From an uncultured Lachnospiraceae bacterium (GTDB taxonomy: Bacteria; Bacillota; Clostridia; Lachnospirales; Lachnospiraceae): a stretch of DNA of 64,000 bases. Within the stretch, counting starts at the first letter, position 1, and the number at the start of each line of letters is the position of its first letter. The position numbers were made by a program, and so were the translations under genes. The notes beneath the pieces were generated by a model, which had not been told where the DNA came from, did no database searches, and saw only the letters and a program-made list of their open reading frames with translations. Location of the stretch: NCBI GenBank assembly GCA_948794795.1, contig CAQGLR010000003.1, forward strand, positions 155,147 to 219,146. The letters are read 5' to 3'. Shown one piece after another: positions 53,600 through 63,301 of this stretch.

Positions 53600-53698
53600 T
53601 TTTTCTTAGTAATTTTGTTATTTTTCTCTTTTATACGACATTTTCCAGCAAAACATATCAGATTTCTACATTTGGAAAATAGGAATTGTCTGACAATT

Positions 53699-56600
53699 TC
53701 ACCTTTTCTTTATAGAAGATTTTTTACCAATTCCTGACATTTTTATTATTTTTTTATACTTTTTATACTTATTGCCAGGAACTTTAATAACCACTTTTCT
53801 ATTTACACCTAACCCCTTAAATGCCTTTTTGCCAACGTTAGACGCCTTTAATTTTGATGTATCTATAATTATAGTAGTAATATTTTTACAATTCTTAAAT
53901 GCATTATTACTAATATAATTTATATTTTTACCAATAACTATCTTCTGCACATTGCCAGCATATGCAAATGCATTACTCTTTATTGAAGTTACTTTATATA
54001 CAGTTCCCTTTACAGTAATAACATCTGGTATAACTACTTTTGATGAATCACCTATTGGTCTTTCATAAGCTACTTCTGGATTTTTACCTTGTTTTGTAAT
54101 AGTACATACTGCTTTTGCAGAATCATCCCTGACTTTTATTCCTTTTACTGCTGGTGTTGCAGATGGTAAATTCCCAGGTACAGGAGTATTATGCACCTGT
54201 GGTATTGGTATTGGTGTTGCAGATGCATTGGCAGCTGGTACTGGTGTTTTTACACCAGAAGGAGATGGTGCTGGTGTTTTTACTGCAGAAGGAGCTGGTG
54301 CTGGTGTTTTTGTGGCAGCTGGCTTAACTGTTGGCGTGGCAGCTGGTACTGGTGTTTTTACACCAGAAGGTATATACACTGGATAATAACCTCCTGAAAA
54401 TCCTGGTACTGGTGTCTTTGTACCAGAAGGTGTTTCTGGCGGTACTGGTGTTGGAGTTGCTGGTGCAGAAGTTCCTGGAATTGGAGTTCCTGGTACTTGC
54501 GTTTCCAAAGATGGCGGATTGGTAGCTGTTCCAGTTGCTTTAATTACCTCTCCTTCTGAAACCTTTACACCACAGTCATCACAATATGTATCTCCTGTAT
54601 AACCATCCTCTGTATCTGTTGCCTCTTTTATATTTTTTATTACAAGATTACTATGTTTACTACTGTCTAGTTCTCCATATGCAGCACCACAACGTACACA
54701 AACTGCTTTTTTGACACATGACGCACTTCCGCCTGTATGCCCAAGTTCATCTGTAATAATGTTTCTTACAAGAATTTCATTACATATAGTGCATTCCTTA
54801 TGCCCATTACCTTTATCTGTACATGTTGGTGCCTTTTCACCTGATGCTTCATCATATAATACTTCACTCTCAATATGTTCACACGATGAACGTGTAATAA
54901 GCACTGTAACTGTTAAATTCTTATAAAATTCTTTATCTGCTGCTGTATAAACAGCTTTAGCACTTACAGCTTTGCCTGTTTCAAGCTTTAATCCCCCTGA
55001 ATTACTATCCCATTCCCATCCTGTTTCTAACATAATATCTGAAACCTTTTCACAACTGTTTGATGCACTTAATTCTTCTGATGGCATATTTGGCGGAAAA
55101 TCTGCTTTCTCAATTACAACAGCATCTGCAAGTTTTAAAATACCATTATAATTAGTTGCAGATACATGCACAATAAGGCTTTTTCCTATGTCTTCCCCTT
55201 TTATTAAATAGCTATTGCCAGTTCCTTCCTGTACAACATCATTAGTACCATCATAAAGGAAAGTATAAATAAGTTCTGCATTATTTTGTACACCTTTAAC
55301 TTCAGCTGTAATAATTCCGTTATAACATGTTTTACCTGTTATAGATACTGTACCTTCAAGTTCTGCTGTAAATTCTTTACTATTTTTTAATATATCCCCT
55401 GGCATTGAAAAGTTAGTCTCTTTAGCCCTTACATATATCTGGCCTTTGCCATATGCAAAATTACCTATGCTTATAGAACCATTAATTCTATTATCCTCTG
55501 TCTCCTCTATAATTTCTACATTATTCCATGACTTGCCTCCGTCAATACTGTATTCATATTTAAAATCTGTATATCCTTTAAATATATATGTATCAATTCC
55601 AATGGAATCATTTATAGAAACTTCTTCTGGAGCAGGTATATTCCCCATTTTAAGGACAACATCTGAACCATTATTTTTTTCATCTATAATATCTGTAATG
55701 CTTCCTTCAAATTCCTCTGATGAAACTTCTGCTTTTATTGAATGTCCTATATCATCTTCTGTTATCAGATATTCATTTGAAGCAGATGGCCCACTTACAA
55801 TTTCATCATCACGGTACCATGTATATAAATATGTACCACTAAGACCAGTACTTTGGAAATCTACAGAAAGTTTATTTCCAAACTCTGCTACACCTTTGAT
55901 ATTAGCTGTTCCATAAATGCTATTTTTACCAGTCCTGAAGCTTCCCCTGTATACATCACTGTCATTACCTGCTTTATCTGTAACTATAATTCCATAATTA
56001 TATTCTGTATCTGGTGAAAGATTTATTAACTCTATATCACCATCTTCATTTAAATTCTTCTTATTGCCCTTAATTATATTCTCTGATGGCTCTCCAGCAG
56101 CAGGCTCATATCCAACATAATAATCAACAATACCACTTCCCGTTTCTGTTATATTTAACTTTAAAAATGCCATCATATTGCCTGTACTTGCTTCTACATT
56201 ATTAATTACAGGAGCTGTTGAATCTTGTATAATTTCGTCTGTTGATACATAAGAAACATTGCCTGCCACATCTGTAATCTTTGCATAAACAATATTACTG
56301 CTGTCTGCTTTAAGTACTGGCATATCATTATCATCATATGTATTCCATTTTCCAGAAACAGCACTTTCAAGCTGTTCCTCTGTTGTATATTTTTCTGTTG
56401 TTATATAATATTCAATAGTATCAACGCCAGAGACATTTTCTTTTGTTAAACTTGTATTTTCATCTGTTGCAAATATCCTGATTTTCTGTTCTTCATTAGT
56501 ATAATATCCAAGAGAAATAACTTCAAGGAAACTCTGCCACAGTTTTCCAGTATTTAAAATACTTATCTCCCCATGTGGAGCCTTAGTATCAATATTTACA

Positions 56601-58891
56601 GGAATAGAAAATACATCAGGCATACCTGGATATTTAACAGGGTCTGCATGGTAAAGATATCCTTCTTTATCTGTCATAAAAAAACTACAAGTATTTTTAC
56701 CATCTGTATCATAACTAAACTTATCTGTAACATTTTCTGGTGTTGCTATTGTATGAAGAAATGAATAACCTTTAGCAGCTGAAACCTGTACATTACTTAT
56801 ATACCACCCATTTTTACCTTCTGTTCCTGTAATTGTATACATAGAACCATCAATATATTTACGTGATATAGTAAATGGTATATCTACACTTCCCTTATAA
56901 TTTCCTTTTCCAGTAACAGTAGCCCTGGCTGTTCCTGAATATGTATTTTGATGGTAATTTACCTCATAGTCCCTGCCTTTTTTAATATCAAAACCATCTG
57001 CTGCCTTTACTTCTGGCTCTACTGGTTTTAACATAACATAATAATCCCCATCAAGAGGTTCAAACATATTGTCCTGCAAAGAAGCCGGGGTAATTGTAAA
57101 TCCATATAATTGTATCAATCCGTCAGAAGCTTTATAATTCTCTCCCTCTCCAACTTCCGCATACACATCATAATAACCTGCATCAATAATACTATCAATA
57201 AAATCTTTTGAAGTAATATGTTTATACTTTAATTTAACTTCACCTATTCCCTCTTTTTTCTCAATTTCTGGTATAACTGGTTTGCCAGTATAAACTGATT
57301 CACTTATATTTCCCTTATATCCTATACAGTCTTCTGTTAATTCTGCTTTTCCAACATTTACCAGTATTCTTAAAGTATCAGCAGGCAGATGTTCTTCTGC
57401 AGCAGCATCCACTTTAAGAGTATACATACCTGCATTTACAGGCTCTGAACCAAGTTCTTGTACAGAACTTAAATCCTGTCCATCAGTATAATCCCCCTTA
57501 TACCAGCTAAATGTATATTTCCTTGCCTTAGAACCATTTACAGAAAAATCCTTATCTTTAGGCGCAGGAATTGCCTTGCCACTATATATATAATTAATTC
57601 CATAAGAATCATTTTTAATACTGCTATAATTTGTATCATAATTATTCTGGCTCAGGGAAGGATAATTAAACACATATGGACTATCACTTGCCCATACACC
57701 ACTTGATATATGGCTTTCATTAAATTTAATCTTTGTAAAATTCTCTGGTACTGTATCAGCTCCTGAAAGAAAGAAATCATAAAATATCTGTCCTGTACTC
57801 TTTTCTATCTGGTCATCCCATGTACAATCTACTGCATACCATTTTCCATTATCCATATGTACATAATTCCACATATGCGCTTGCATAGAACCTGGTGAAC
57901 CCCCTTGCCCGCTTACCAATACACAATCTACACTAAATTCATTACAAAGCAGCTTAAATGCCTTTGAATATCCTGCACATACTGTTATATATGGTGATAC
58001 CAGTGCACTATATGCAGTCTGGTAACGTCTTGGTCCTAAATCACCATTTGCATATTGTACTGTATTGCACAAATAATCATGTATAGCCTTTACTTTGTCA
58101 TAAACAGTACTATTATCCTTTAAATTATAAGGTGCTGCTTCCAAAGCACTTTTAGCTGCTGCAACTGCTCCCTTAATGTCTTCCATATTTCCAGTAGCAT
58201 TAACACCTGTTGTTGCTGCATTATAAGAGCTCTCTGTCATATAAAGCACAATATCTTTCACTGTTATATCAGCACATGAACTACTATTTTCCTGCATTTT
58301 TGCTGAATAACTGTATGAATATGCTATACCAGAACCTGCAAACCATGACAATTCTGGATGTTCATAAATTACTGCAAGCCAGGCTGGCAGTACTATATCA
58401 TCAATCCACTCTTTTATCTCTGCTTTTGTTGTATCCTGTAATATAGGATTGTTATTCTGTATAGCCACTGTCTGCTTCTCCCATATTTTTTCATAAGGAA
58501 TAGAAATCTCATCTAATGATGCACCTGTTGTACCAAGGCTGCTATTCATAATAGTATCATACACCAGCTTAGAATCTGGTTCCAGCTGGTTATAATATCT
58601 ATCTGTAAAACTTTCATCAGTTATTCCAAAGATTGATACAGGCAAACCTATATCTGATAAATCACCAAGATTTTCATGTACTATTGTATATGTATTAATA
58701 TACACATTTGTTTTTACAGAATCATTTGTATTATTTACCTCTTCTTTAAAACCATCATTAATGTTGCCAGCATAACTAACTTTTTCTTCTGCATTAGCTG
58801 GTATGCCTGGTATATCTGCCACTACAATAAGCATTGCAGCTGACAATACTAATGACAATACCTTTCTTAGCGTTCTTCTTAAATTTTTCAT
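53699..58891 (-). CDS. Large secreted surface protein with transglutaminase-like domain and C-terminal leucine-rich repeats
   Basis: 1730 residues. Signal peptide KVLSLVLSAAMLIVVADIPG. A transglutaminase-like domain lies at about residues 265-400, with Cys in ITVCAGYSKAFKLLC, His in MQAHMWNYVHMDNGKWY and Asp in AVDCTWDD, a plausible Cys-His-Asp triad. Then come many Ig-like or bacterial adhesion-type modules (for example TGKPVIPEIEKKEGIG and SPDTEYNYGIIVTDKAGNDS), two Cys-rich segments (CTDKGNGHKECTICNE; CVRCGAAYG), a Pro/Thr/Val-rich stretch (about residues 1470-1570) and BspA-type leucine-rich repeats near the end (ITSIKSNAFAYAGNVQKIVI-like). No LPXTG anchor; the basic C-terminus may bind the wall. 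Start at 58891 follows GAAAGGAG. Confidence 0.82.
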   Translation of the reverse strand: MKNLRRTLRKVLSLVLSAAMLIVVADIPGIPANAEEKVSYAGNINDGFKEEVNNTNDSVKTNVYINTYTIVHENLGDLSDIGLPVSIFGITDESFTDRYYNQLEPDSKLVYDTIMNSSLGTTGASLDEISIPYEKIWEKQTVAIQNNNPILQDTTKAEIKEWIDDIVLPAWLAVIYEHPELSWFAGSGIAYSYSYSAKMQENSSSCADITVKDIVLYMTESSYNAATTGVNATGNMEDIKGAVAAAKSALEAAPYNLKDNSTVYDKVKAIHDYLCNTVQYANGDLGPRRYQTAYSALVSPYITVCAGYSKAFKLLCNEFSVDCVLVSGQGGSPGSMQAHMWNYVHMDNGKWYAVDCTWDDQIEKSTGQIFYDFFLSGADTVPENFTKIKFNESHISSGVWASDSPYVFNYPSLSQNNYDTNYSSIKNDSYGINYIYSGKAIPAPKDKDFSVNGSKARKYTFSWYKGDYTDGQDLSSVQELGSEPVNAGMYTLKVDAAAEEHLPADTLRILVNVGKAELTEDCIGYKGNISESVYTGKPVIPEIEKKEGIGEVKLKYKHITSKDFIDSIIDAGYYDVYAEVGEGENYKASDGLIQLYGFTITPASLQDNMFEPLDGDYYVMLKPVEPEVKAADGFDIKKGRDYEVNYHQNTYSGTARATVTGKGNYKGSVDIPFTISRKYIDGSMYTITGTEGKNGWYISNVQVSAAKGYSFLHTIATPENVTDKFSYDTDGKNTCSFFMTDKEGYLYHADPVKYPGMPDVFSIPVNIDTKAPHGEISILNTGKLWQSFLEVISLGYYTNEEQKIRIFATDENTSLTKENVSGVDTIEYYITTEKYTTEEQLESAVSGKWNTYDDNDMPVLKADSSNIVYAKITDVAGNVSYVSTDEIIQDSTAPVINNVEASTGNMMAFLKLNITETGSGIVDYYVGYEPAAGEPSENIIKGNKKNLNEDGDIELINLSPDTEYNYGIIVTDKAGNDSDVYRGSFRTGKNSIYGTANIKGVAEFGNKLSVDFQSTGLSGTYLYTWYRDDEIVSGPSASNEYLITEDDIGHSIKAEVSSEEFEGSITDIIDEKNNGSDVVLKMGNIPAPEEVSINDSIGIDTYIFKGYTDFKYEYSIDGGKSWNNVEIIEETEDNRINGSISIGNFAYGKGQIYVRAKETNFSMPGDILKNSKEFTAELEGTVSITGKTCYNGIITAEVKGVQNNAELIYTFLYDGTNDVVQEGTGNSYLIKGEDIGKSLIVHVSATNYNGILKLADAVVIEKADFPPNMPSEELSASNSCEKVSDIMLETGWEWDSNSGGLKLETGKAVSAKAVYTAADKEFYKNLTVTVLITRSSCEHIESEVLYDEASGEKAPTCTDKGNGHKECTICNEILVRNIITDELGHTGGSASCVKKAVCVRCGAAYGELDSSKHSNLVIKNIKEATDTEDGYTGDTYCDDCGVKVSEGEVIKATGTATNPPSLETQVPGTPIPGTSAPATPTPVPPETPSGTKTPVPGFSGGYYPVYIPSGVKTPVPAATPTVKPAATKTPAPAPSAVKTPAPSPSGVKTPVPAANASATPIPIPQVHNTPVPGNLPSATPAVKGIKVRDDSAKAVCTITKQGKNPEVAYERPIGDSSKVVIPDVITVKGTVYKVTSIKSNAFAYAGNVQKIVIGKNINYISNNAFKNCKNITTIIIDTSKLKASNVGKKAFKGLGVNRKVVIKVPGNKYKKYKKIIKMSGIGKKSSIKKR

Positions 58892-59024
58892 TAATATAAC
58901 TCCTTTCCTGGATTTAAAAATAATAATTATAATATATACTACCAAATTTAGGGGATTTTTTCAAATAATTTACGTATATTTTAAATATAAATAAGACCAA
59001 AACATATTACTAGATTTAATTACG

Positions 59025-59054
59025 CAAAAAAACCGGGAGAAAACCTCTCCCGGT
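59025..59054 (-). terminator. Terminator after the NlpC/P60 gene
   Basis: Nine-base stem ACCGGGAGA (59032-59040) and TCTCCCGGT (59046-59054); the minus strand ends in seven Us. Confidence 0.85.
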
Positions 59055-59075
59055 ATAAATTTATTTTATATATTA

Positions 59076-60473
59076 TTAACCTACAATTCTCCTTGCATTA
59101 CATGGCTGTCTGTAATACATACTTGAAATCTTAATACCATCTGAAGGGTTACTTGCATGTACAACAGAACCTCCGCCAATATACATAGCAACATGGCCTA
59201 CAGAACCACCATTCTTATAGAAAACCAAATCACCTGGCTCTACATCTGACAGACTTACACTTGTACCATATGTTGACTGTGCACTTGAAGTTCTTGGAAT
59301 ACTATAACCAAACTGTGCATATACACTCATTGTAAATCCTGAACAGTCTGTACCATTTGTAAGGCTTGTACCACCATATACATATGGATTACCAACAAAC
59401 TTCTGTGCATATGCTGCTATCTGTGCACCTGTACCGCTTCCATAATTTGTAGTTGAGCTTGAACTTCCTGAACTTGAACTATGGCTGCCTGAGCTGCTTG
59501 AAGAACTTCCTGAGCTTGAACTATGGCTGCTTGATGAGCCTGAACTGCTTGATGAAGAACTTCCTGATGATGAGCTGCTGCTTGATGAGCTTGAGCTGCT
59601 TGAACTACTTGATGAAGAACTTTCTGGACTACTTTCTTCATTCTGTGCTGCAAGTGCCCTGAGCCTCTCCTGCTCTGCCCTTCTTGCTGCTGCCCTTGCA
59701 CGTGCCCTTGCACGCTCTTCTTTTATAGAAATGGCCTTTTTAAACCTTACTCTTACATTTACAAATTCTTTGGCAACATAGCCTCTTCCATCATCAATAG
59801 AAATCCTTACCCAGTTATCACCACATAACTTCTCTACATAATATCTCTCTTCTTCTGGTATCTGTGTAACTATTGTTGACTTTGTGCTTGTTCTTGACCT
59901 TACATTAAGTGTAACTGTACCTTCCTTAACTGTTATGTATTTAGTTCCATATTTTTCAGCAAGTTCCTGTGCTTCTGCACCGATTGCAAGATACTCTTTC
60001 TTAATATATCCTTTAACAGAACCAGACTGTATCTGTACCCAGCCACCTTTTACATTACGTAATATTTTAGCAGCCGAACCTCTGTATAATTTACCAAGAA
60101 CCTTAGAATCCTTTGTAGAAGGATGCCTGCGGATATTAACATAATCACTGGCTATTGAAATACCTGTCGTCTGCCAGCGTTCTGAAACTGTTGATTCAGC
60201 AGCTTTTGATGCTGTCTTTGTCTTTTCAGCTGTATTTTCTGGCACTACTGTTTCAGGTGCTGTTGTAATTTCTGCTGTTTCCTCTTCAGCTTCTCTCTCA
60301 ACAAAATTAGTTGCATAATACTTATCTAAAGATAGGGAAAGACCTGCCATCTCTGTTTCCTGGCAAACTATTGATGAAGCAGCAGCCCCGCCAGAAACAT
60401 TACAACAAGCAAGCGATAATGTAAGTGCTGTTCCAAATACAGCAGCACGCTTAACCCAATGTGTCTTAACCAT
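59076..60473 (-). CDS. Secreted NlpC/P60 cell-wall endopeptidase with SH3 repeats
   Basis: 465 residues. Signal peptide AAVFGTALTLSLACC; two bacterial SH3 domains (ASDYVNIRRHPSTKDSKVLG; VTLNVRSRTSTKSTIVTQIP) for wall binding; an Arg/Ala-rich helix (RARARARAAARRAEQERLRA); a serine linker of about 60 residues; and a C-terminal NlpC/P60 domain with catalytic Cys in NGTDCSGFTMSVYAQ, His in SVGHVAMYIGGG and a third polar residue in VVHASNPSDG. Cleaves peptidoglycan stem peptides, usually D-Glu-diaminopimelate bonds. Start at 60473 with GGAGG. Confidence 0.92.
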   Translation of the reverse strand: MVKTHWVKRAAVFGTALTLSLACCNVSGGAAASSIVCQETEMAGLSLSLDKYYATNFVEREAEEETAEITTAPETVVPENTAEKTKTASKAAESTVSERWQTTGISIASDYVNIRRHPSTKDSKVLGKLYRGSAAKILRNVKGGWVQIQSGSVKGYIKKEYLAIGAEAQELAEKYGTKYITVKEGTVTLNVRSRTSTKSTIVTQIPEEERYYVEKLCGDNWVRISIDDGRGYVAKEFVNVRVRFKKAISIKEERARARARAAARRAEQERLRALAAQNEESSPESSSSSSSSSSSSSSSSSSSGSSSSSSSGSSSSHSSSSGSSSSSSGSHSSSSGSSSSTTNYGSGTGAQIAAYAQKFVGNPYVYGGTSLTNGTDCSGFTMSVYAQFGYSIPRTSSAQSTYGTSVSLSDVEPGDLVFYKNGGSVGHVAMYIGGGSVVHASNPSDGIKISSMYYRQPCNARRIVG

Positions 60474-60803
60474 AATTACCTCCAATTAGTTCTTCTTTAT
60501 AAATAATTTACTGTACTAAGGCATAACTATTATAAATCATATAACAATTATTACAAATATATTACATCTATTACATTGCAAAATCAATTATAACAACGTA
60601 GCTTTTATTTGTCAACACCTCTTTTTAACATAAATTTAACAAAAAACAACCTATTTTGGCAGGTTTTTACCGGAATTATGACCAACTCTGTTAAATAGCT
60701 TTAAATTATTACACATCCTTCTACACAGTTAGAATTTTTCTACTTTCATAGAATAAAATGTCTTTTATTCTACATAAACCGCGTATTTACTACATAAACC
60801 GCA
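60474..60803. other. Intergenic region upstream of the NlpC/P60 gene
   Basis: 330 bases, strongly AT-rich, no gene found. It holds the ridA terminator at 60640-60666 and a short direct repeat TACATAAACCGC at about 60774 and 60791, just after the ridA stop. The NlpC/P60 promoter must lie here but I cannot point to one set of boxes with confidence. Confidence 0.5.
60640..60666 (-). terminator. Terminator downstream of ridA
   Basis: AACCT (60648-60652) and AGGTT (60661-60665) enclose GCCAAAAT on the minus strand, followed by GTTTTTTG. Short stem but good U-run. Confidence 0.45.
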
Positions 60804-61181
60804 CTATTTTACTGCCACTGCTTCTGTTTCAATTAAAACATCTTTAGGAAGCCTTGCTACTTCAACACATGACCTTGCAGGATATGGTTCAGGAAAATAT
60901 TTTGAATAAACTTCATTAATAGATGCAAAATCATCCATATTTTTTATAAATACTACTGTCTTTATTACATTTTCCATTGATGTCCCAGATGCCTCCAACA
61001 GGTTCCTAATATTTGTAAACACCTGTTCTGCCTGTTCTGCTGCTGTACTTCCAGTAATCCCGCCTGTAGCAGGATTAACTGGTATCACTCCTGATGTATA
61101 TATTATCCCATTTACTTCAACAGCCTGTGAATATGGTCCGATTGCTGCTGGTGCCTTATCTGTACTTATTATATTCTTCAT
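60804..61181 (-). CDS. ridA: RidA-family reactive enamine/imine deaminase
   Basis: 125 residues, the standard length of the YjgF/YER057c/UK114 family. IGPYSQAVEVNGIIYTSGVI, the conserved Arg in PYPARSCVEVARLPK and the end VLIETEAVAV match active RidA. It hydrolyses 2-aminoacrylate and related imines made by PLP enzymes, protecting those enzymes. It appears to be a single-gene unit: GGAGG upstream, terminator downstream, mobile elements before it. Confidence 0.93.
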   Translation of the reverse strand: MKNIISTDKAPAAIGPYSQAVEVNGIIYTSGVIPVNPATGGITGSTAAEQAEQVFTNIRNLLEASGTSMENVIKTVVFIKNMDDFASINEVYSKYFPEPYPARSCVEVARLPKDVLIETEAVAVK

Positions 61182-61299
61182 AATTAACCACTACCTCCAT
61201 TTCATATTAAAGCAGGATACTGCTGGTAATTACCATATTTTTCCCACAAATTCTATTATAACATACAACCCTTTTAAAAACCAGTATAAAATATTATGA

Positions 61300-61619
61300 T
61301 ATCACGTCCGTTTCATAAATTTCAATAATTTCTATTTATTTTTAGGGGGACGGACGGTTTCCATGCCAGAGCCAGAATATTCCACACAGGGGTACGCTTC
61401 CGCTACGATAACCCACGCAACAGTGCATAGTATCCTTGTTTTATAAAAGAAATTGGCATTTCTTTTATAAAACCTAAGACAGGATACAAGCACTGGCGGG
61501 GTTAAAGTACCCCTTTTGTGGAATTATTGCTGGCTCTGGCATCGGAAACCCTGTGTAATGGCACTCTCAAAAGGTAAATAGAAACTATTGGAATAAAATT
61601 TATGAAACGGACGTGATTT
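61300..61619 (-). repeat. Structured MITE-like element, copy B3
   Basis: Ends ATCACGTCCGTTTCATAAAT and its complement (to 61619); inner arms pair GGTTTCCATGCCAGAGCC with GGCTCTGGCATCGGAAACC. The minus-oriented core reads CCCCGCCAGTGCTTGTATCC, a long hairpin, GGATACTATGCACTGTTGCG, then AGC-GGAA-GCG with loop 61398-61401. It is preceded by an 18-base sequence that recurs after copy A5. Confidence 0.75.
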
Positions 61620-61865
61620 TTGAGTTTCCCCATTTTTTAATTAAACAAAGATTATATTACTCTGGCAAATTCCAAATGCTTTACCAAAAGGCAGCTGTTA
61701 TGGGGGCGCTGGTGTTTAAGCCCCGTATTAAATGTTTCGTAGAAACATTGGGGCTTTATGCACCACTGCGCATCCCATCCAAGCGAAAGCGGCTGCCGGT
61801 GGTAAAACTTTGGAATTGCCAGAGGCAAAATACCTGTGTATTAAAAAAATAAGGAAACTCAAATA
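61614..61865 (+). repeat. Structured MITE-like element, copy A5
   Basis: Ends GAGTTTCCCCATTTTTTAA (from 61621) and TTAAAAAAATAAGGAAACTC (to 61861). Arms CTCTGGCAAATTCCAAATG and its partner ending TTGGAATTGCCAGAG pair. The core reads CGCTGGTGTTTAAGCCCC, hairpin, TATGCACCACTGCG, AAGC-GAAA-GCGG with loop 61785-61788. The right edge abuts the stop of the ABC ATPase gene. The 18-base ATAAAATATTATGATATC follows it (61865-61882) and also lies before B3 (61286-61303). Confidence 0.78.
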
Positions 61866-61870
61866 AAATA

Positions 61871-62623
61871 TTATGATATCTTATTATCAAATGAAAACAC
61901 ATTTAAAAATTTCTTTGCCCTGTCTGTTTCTGGGTTTTCAAAAAACTTTTCTGGTGTATTGCTTTCTATAATTTTACCTTCATCCATAAATACAATCCTG
62001 TCTGCCACTGCCCTTGCAAATTTCATTTCATGTGTAACAATAAGCATAGTTTTGCCCTGGTTTGCAAGGGCAAGTATCACATCTAAAACTTCCCTTGTCA
62101 TCTCTGGGTCAAGTGCAGCAGTCACCTCATCAAAAAGCATAATCTCTGGATGCATAATAAGTGCCCTGACAACTGCCACTCTCTGTTTCTGTCCCCCTGA
62201 CAGCTGCCTTGGATAACTTTTTGCTTTATTTTCAAGCCCTACCCTTTTCAAAAGCCCAAGTGCTTCCCTTTTTACCTCATTTTTTTCTCTTTTCTGGACT
62301 TTTACAGGTGCTAACATAATATTTCCAAGTACATCCATGTGTGGAAATAAATCATAACTCTGGAATACCATTCCAATTTTCTGCCTGGATACTCCCATAT
62401 CCATTATATTCCCTGTATAGCCTTGTATATTGGTGCTAATACTTCCAGACTGTATCTTTTCAAGCCCGTTAATACAGCGTAAAAGTGTACTTTTACCACA
62501 CCCGCTTGGTCCAATAATTACTATAACTTCTCCTTCTTCTACCTCTAAACTTAAATCATCCAGAACTATATGTTCTTTATATTTTTTCACAATATGCCTG
62601 ATATTTAATATATAATCTGCCAT
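61871..62623 (-). CDS. Polar amino-acid ABC transporter ATP-binding protein
   Basis: 250 residues. Walker A IIGPSGCGKSTLLRCINGL, Q-loop MVFQSYDLFPHMDV, signature LSGGQKQRVAVVRAL, Walker B IMLFDEVTAALDPEM, H-loop IVTHEMKFARAVADR. The DEVTAALDPE form is typical of GlnQ/HisP-type importers. Last gene of a minus-strand operon with two permeases. GGAG lies 7 bases upstream and overlaps the permease stop. Confidence 0.9.
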   Translation of the reverse strand: MADYILNIRHIVKKYKEHIVLDDLSLEVEEGEVIVIIGPSGCGKSTLLRCINGLEKIQSGSISTNIQGYTGNIMDMGVSRQKIGMVFQSYDLFPHMDVLGNIMLAPVKVQKREKNEVKREALGLLKRVGLENKAKSYPRQLSGGQKQRVAVVRALIMHPEIMLFDEVTAALDPEMTREVLDVILALANQGKTMLIVTHEMKFARAVADRIVFMDEGKIIESNTPEKFFENPETDRAKKFLNVFSFDNKIS

Positions 62624-62626
62624 ATA

Positions 62627-63301
62627 CTAACTCCATTTCTTTTCTAATTGCCGTGCTGCAATGCTGGCAGGCCAGCAGACCAGGAAATAAAGAATAAATA
62701 TAACCAGGAAAACACCAAATGCTGCATTGGGACTTGTCATACGGTTTGCTTCAATTATCTGCTGTCCAGTCTTTAATACTTCAACTACACCTATCATAAG
62801 CACAAGACTTGTAGTCTTAACCATACGTGTAACAAGGTTAATTGACAGTGGTACAAGCCTGCGCAATGTCTGTGGCAGAATAACATAAAAATAACTTTGT
62901 GTTTTGCTTAATCCAAGCGCTTTACTGCTTTCATACTGGTGTACTGGTACACTTAATATTGCACTTCTCGTTAAATCCCCCATTTCAGCAGCACCCCACA
63001 AAACAAATACAATAATGGCAGATGTTTCTCCTGGCAGGTTTATTCCAAGGATTTTTGTACTTCCAAAAAATACAATAAACAACAGGACAAGCTGTGGCAT
63101 AATACGGATAAATTCAAGATATATTTTTGTTAAAAACTTTATTAATATATTTTCTTTTGTCATAATAATCCCTAAAATTATTCCTAAAGGAAAGCTGGTT
63201 ACTATTGAAACCAGGCTTATTTCTACTGCTGCCCAAAGCCCTTGTAACAAACGCAGCATATTGTTTCCTTTAAGTAATACTTCAAGTCCCAAATCCGGCA
63301 T
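62627..63301 (-). CDS. Amino-acid ABC transporter permease
   Basis: 224 residues of the HisM/GlnP type. About five membrane helices; GLWAAVEISLVSIVTSFPLG start, TKIYLEFIRIMPQLVLLFIV, and the EAA loop with SSKALGLSKTQSYFYVILPQ that contacts the ATPase. Start at 63301 follows GAGGAGG within the end of the first permease gene (20-base overlap). Forms the channel with the 63282-63941 product. Confidence 0.88.
   Translation of the reverse strand: MPDLGLEVLLKGNNMLRLLQGLWAAVEISLVSIVTSFPLGIILGIIMTKENILIKFLTKIYLEFIRIMPQLVLLFIVFFGSTKILGINLPGETSAIIVFVLWGAAEMGDLTRSAILSVPVHQYESSKALGLSKTQSYFYVILPQTLRRLVPLSINLVTRMVKTTSLVLMIGVVEVLKTGQQIIEANRMTSPNAAFGVFLVIFILYFLVCWPASIAARQLEKKWS

Noticed and set aside
54180..54520. 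Tandem repeat array in the surface-protein gene as an independent DNA repeat
   Set aside because: The GT-rich degenerate repeats encode the Pro/Thr/Val linker; the repetition is explained by the protein.
59417..59713. Gln/Ala/His-rich frame of 98 codons and its plus-strand counterpart
   Set aside because: Alternative-frame readings of the serine linker in the NlpC/P60 gene.
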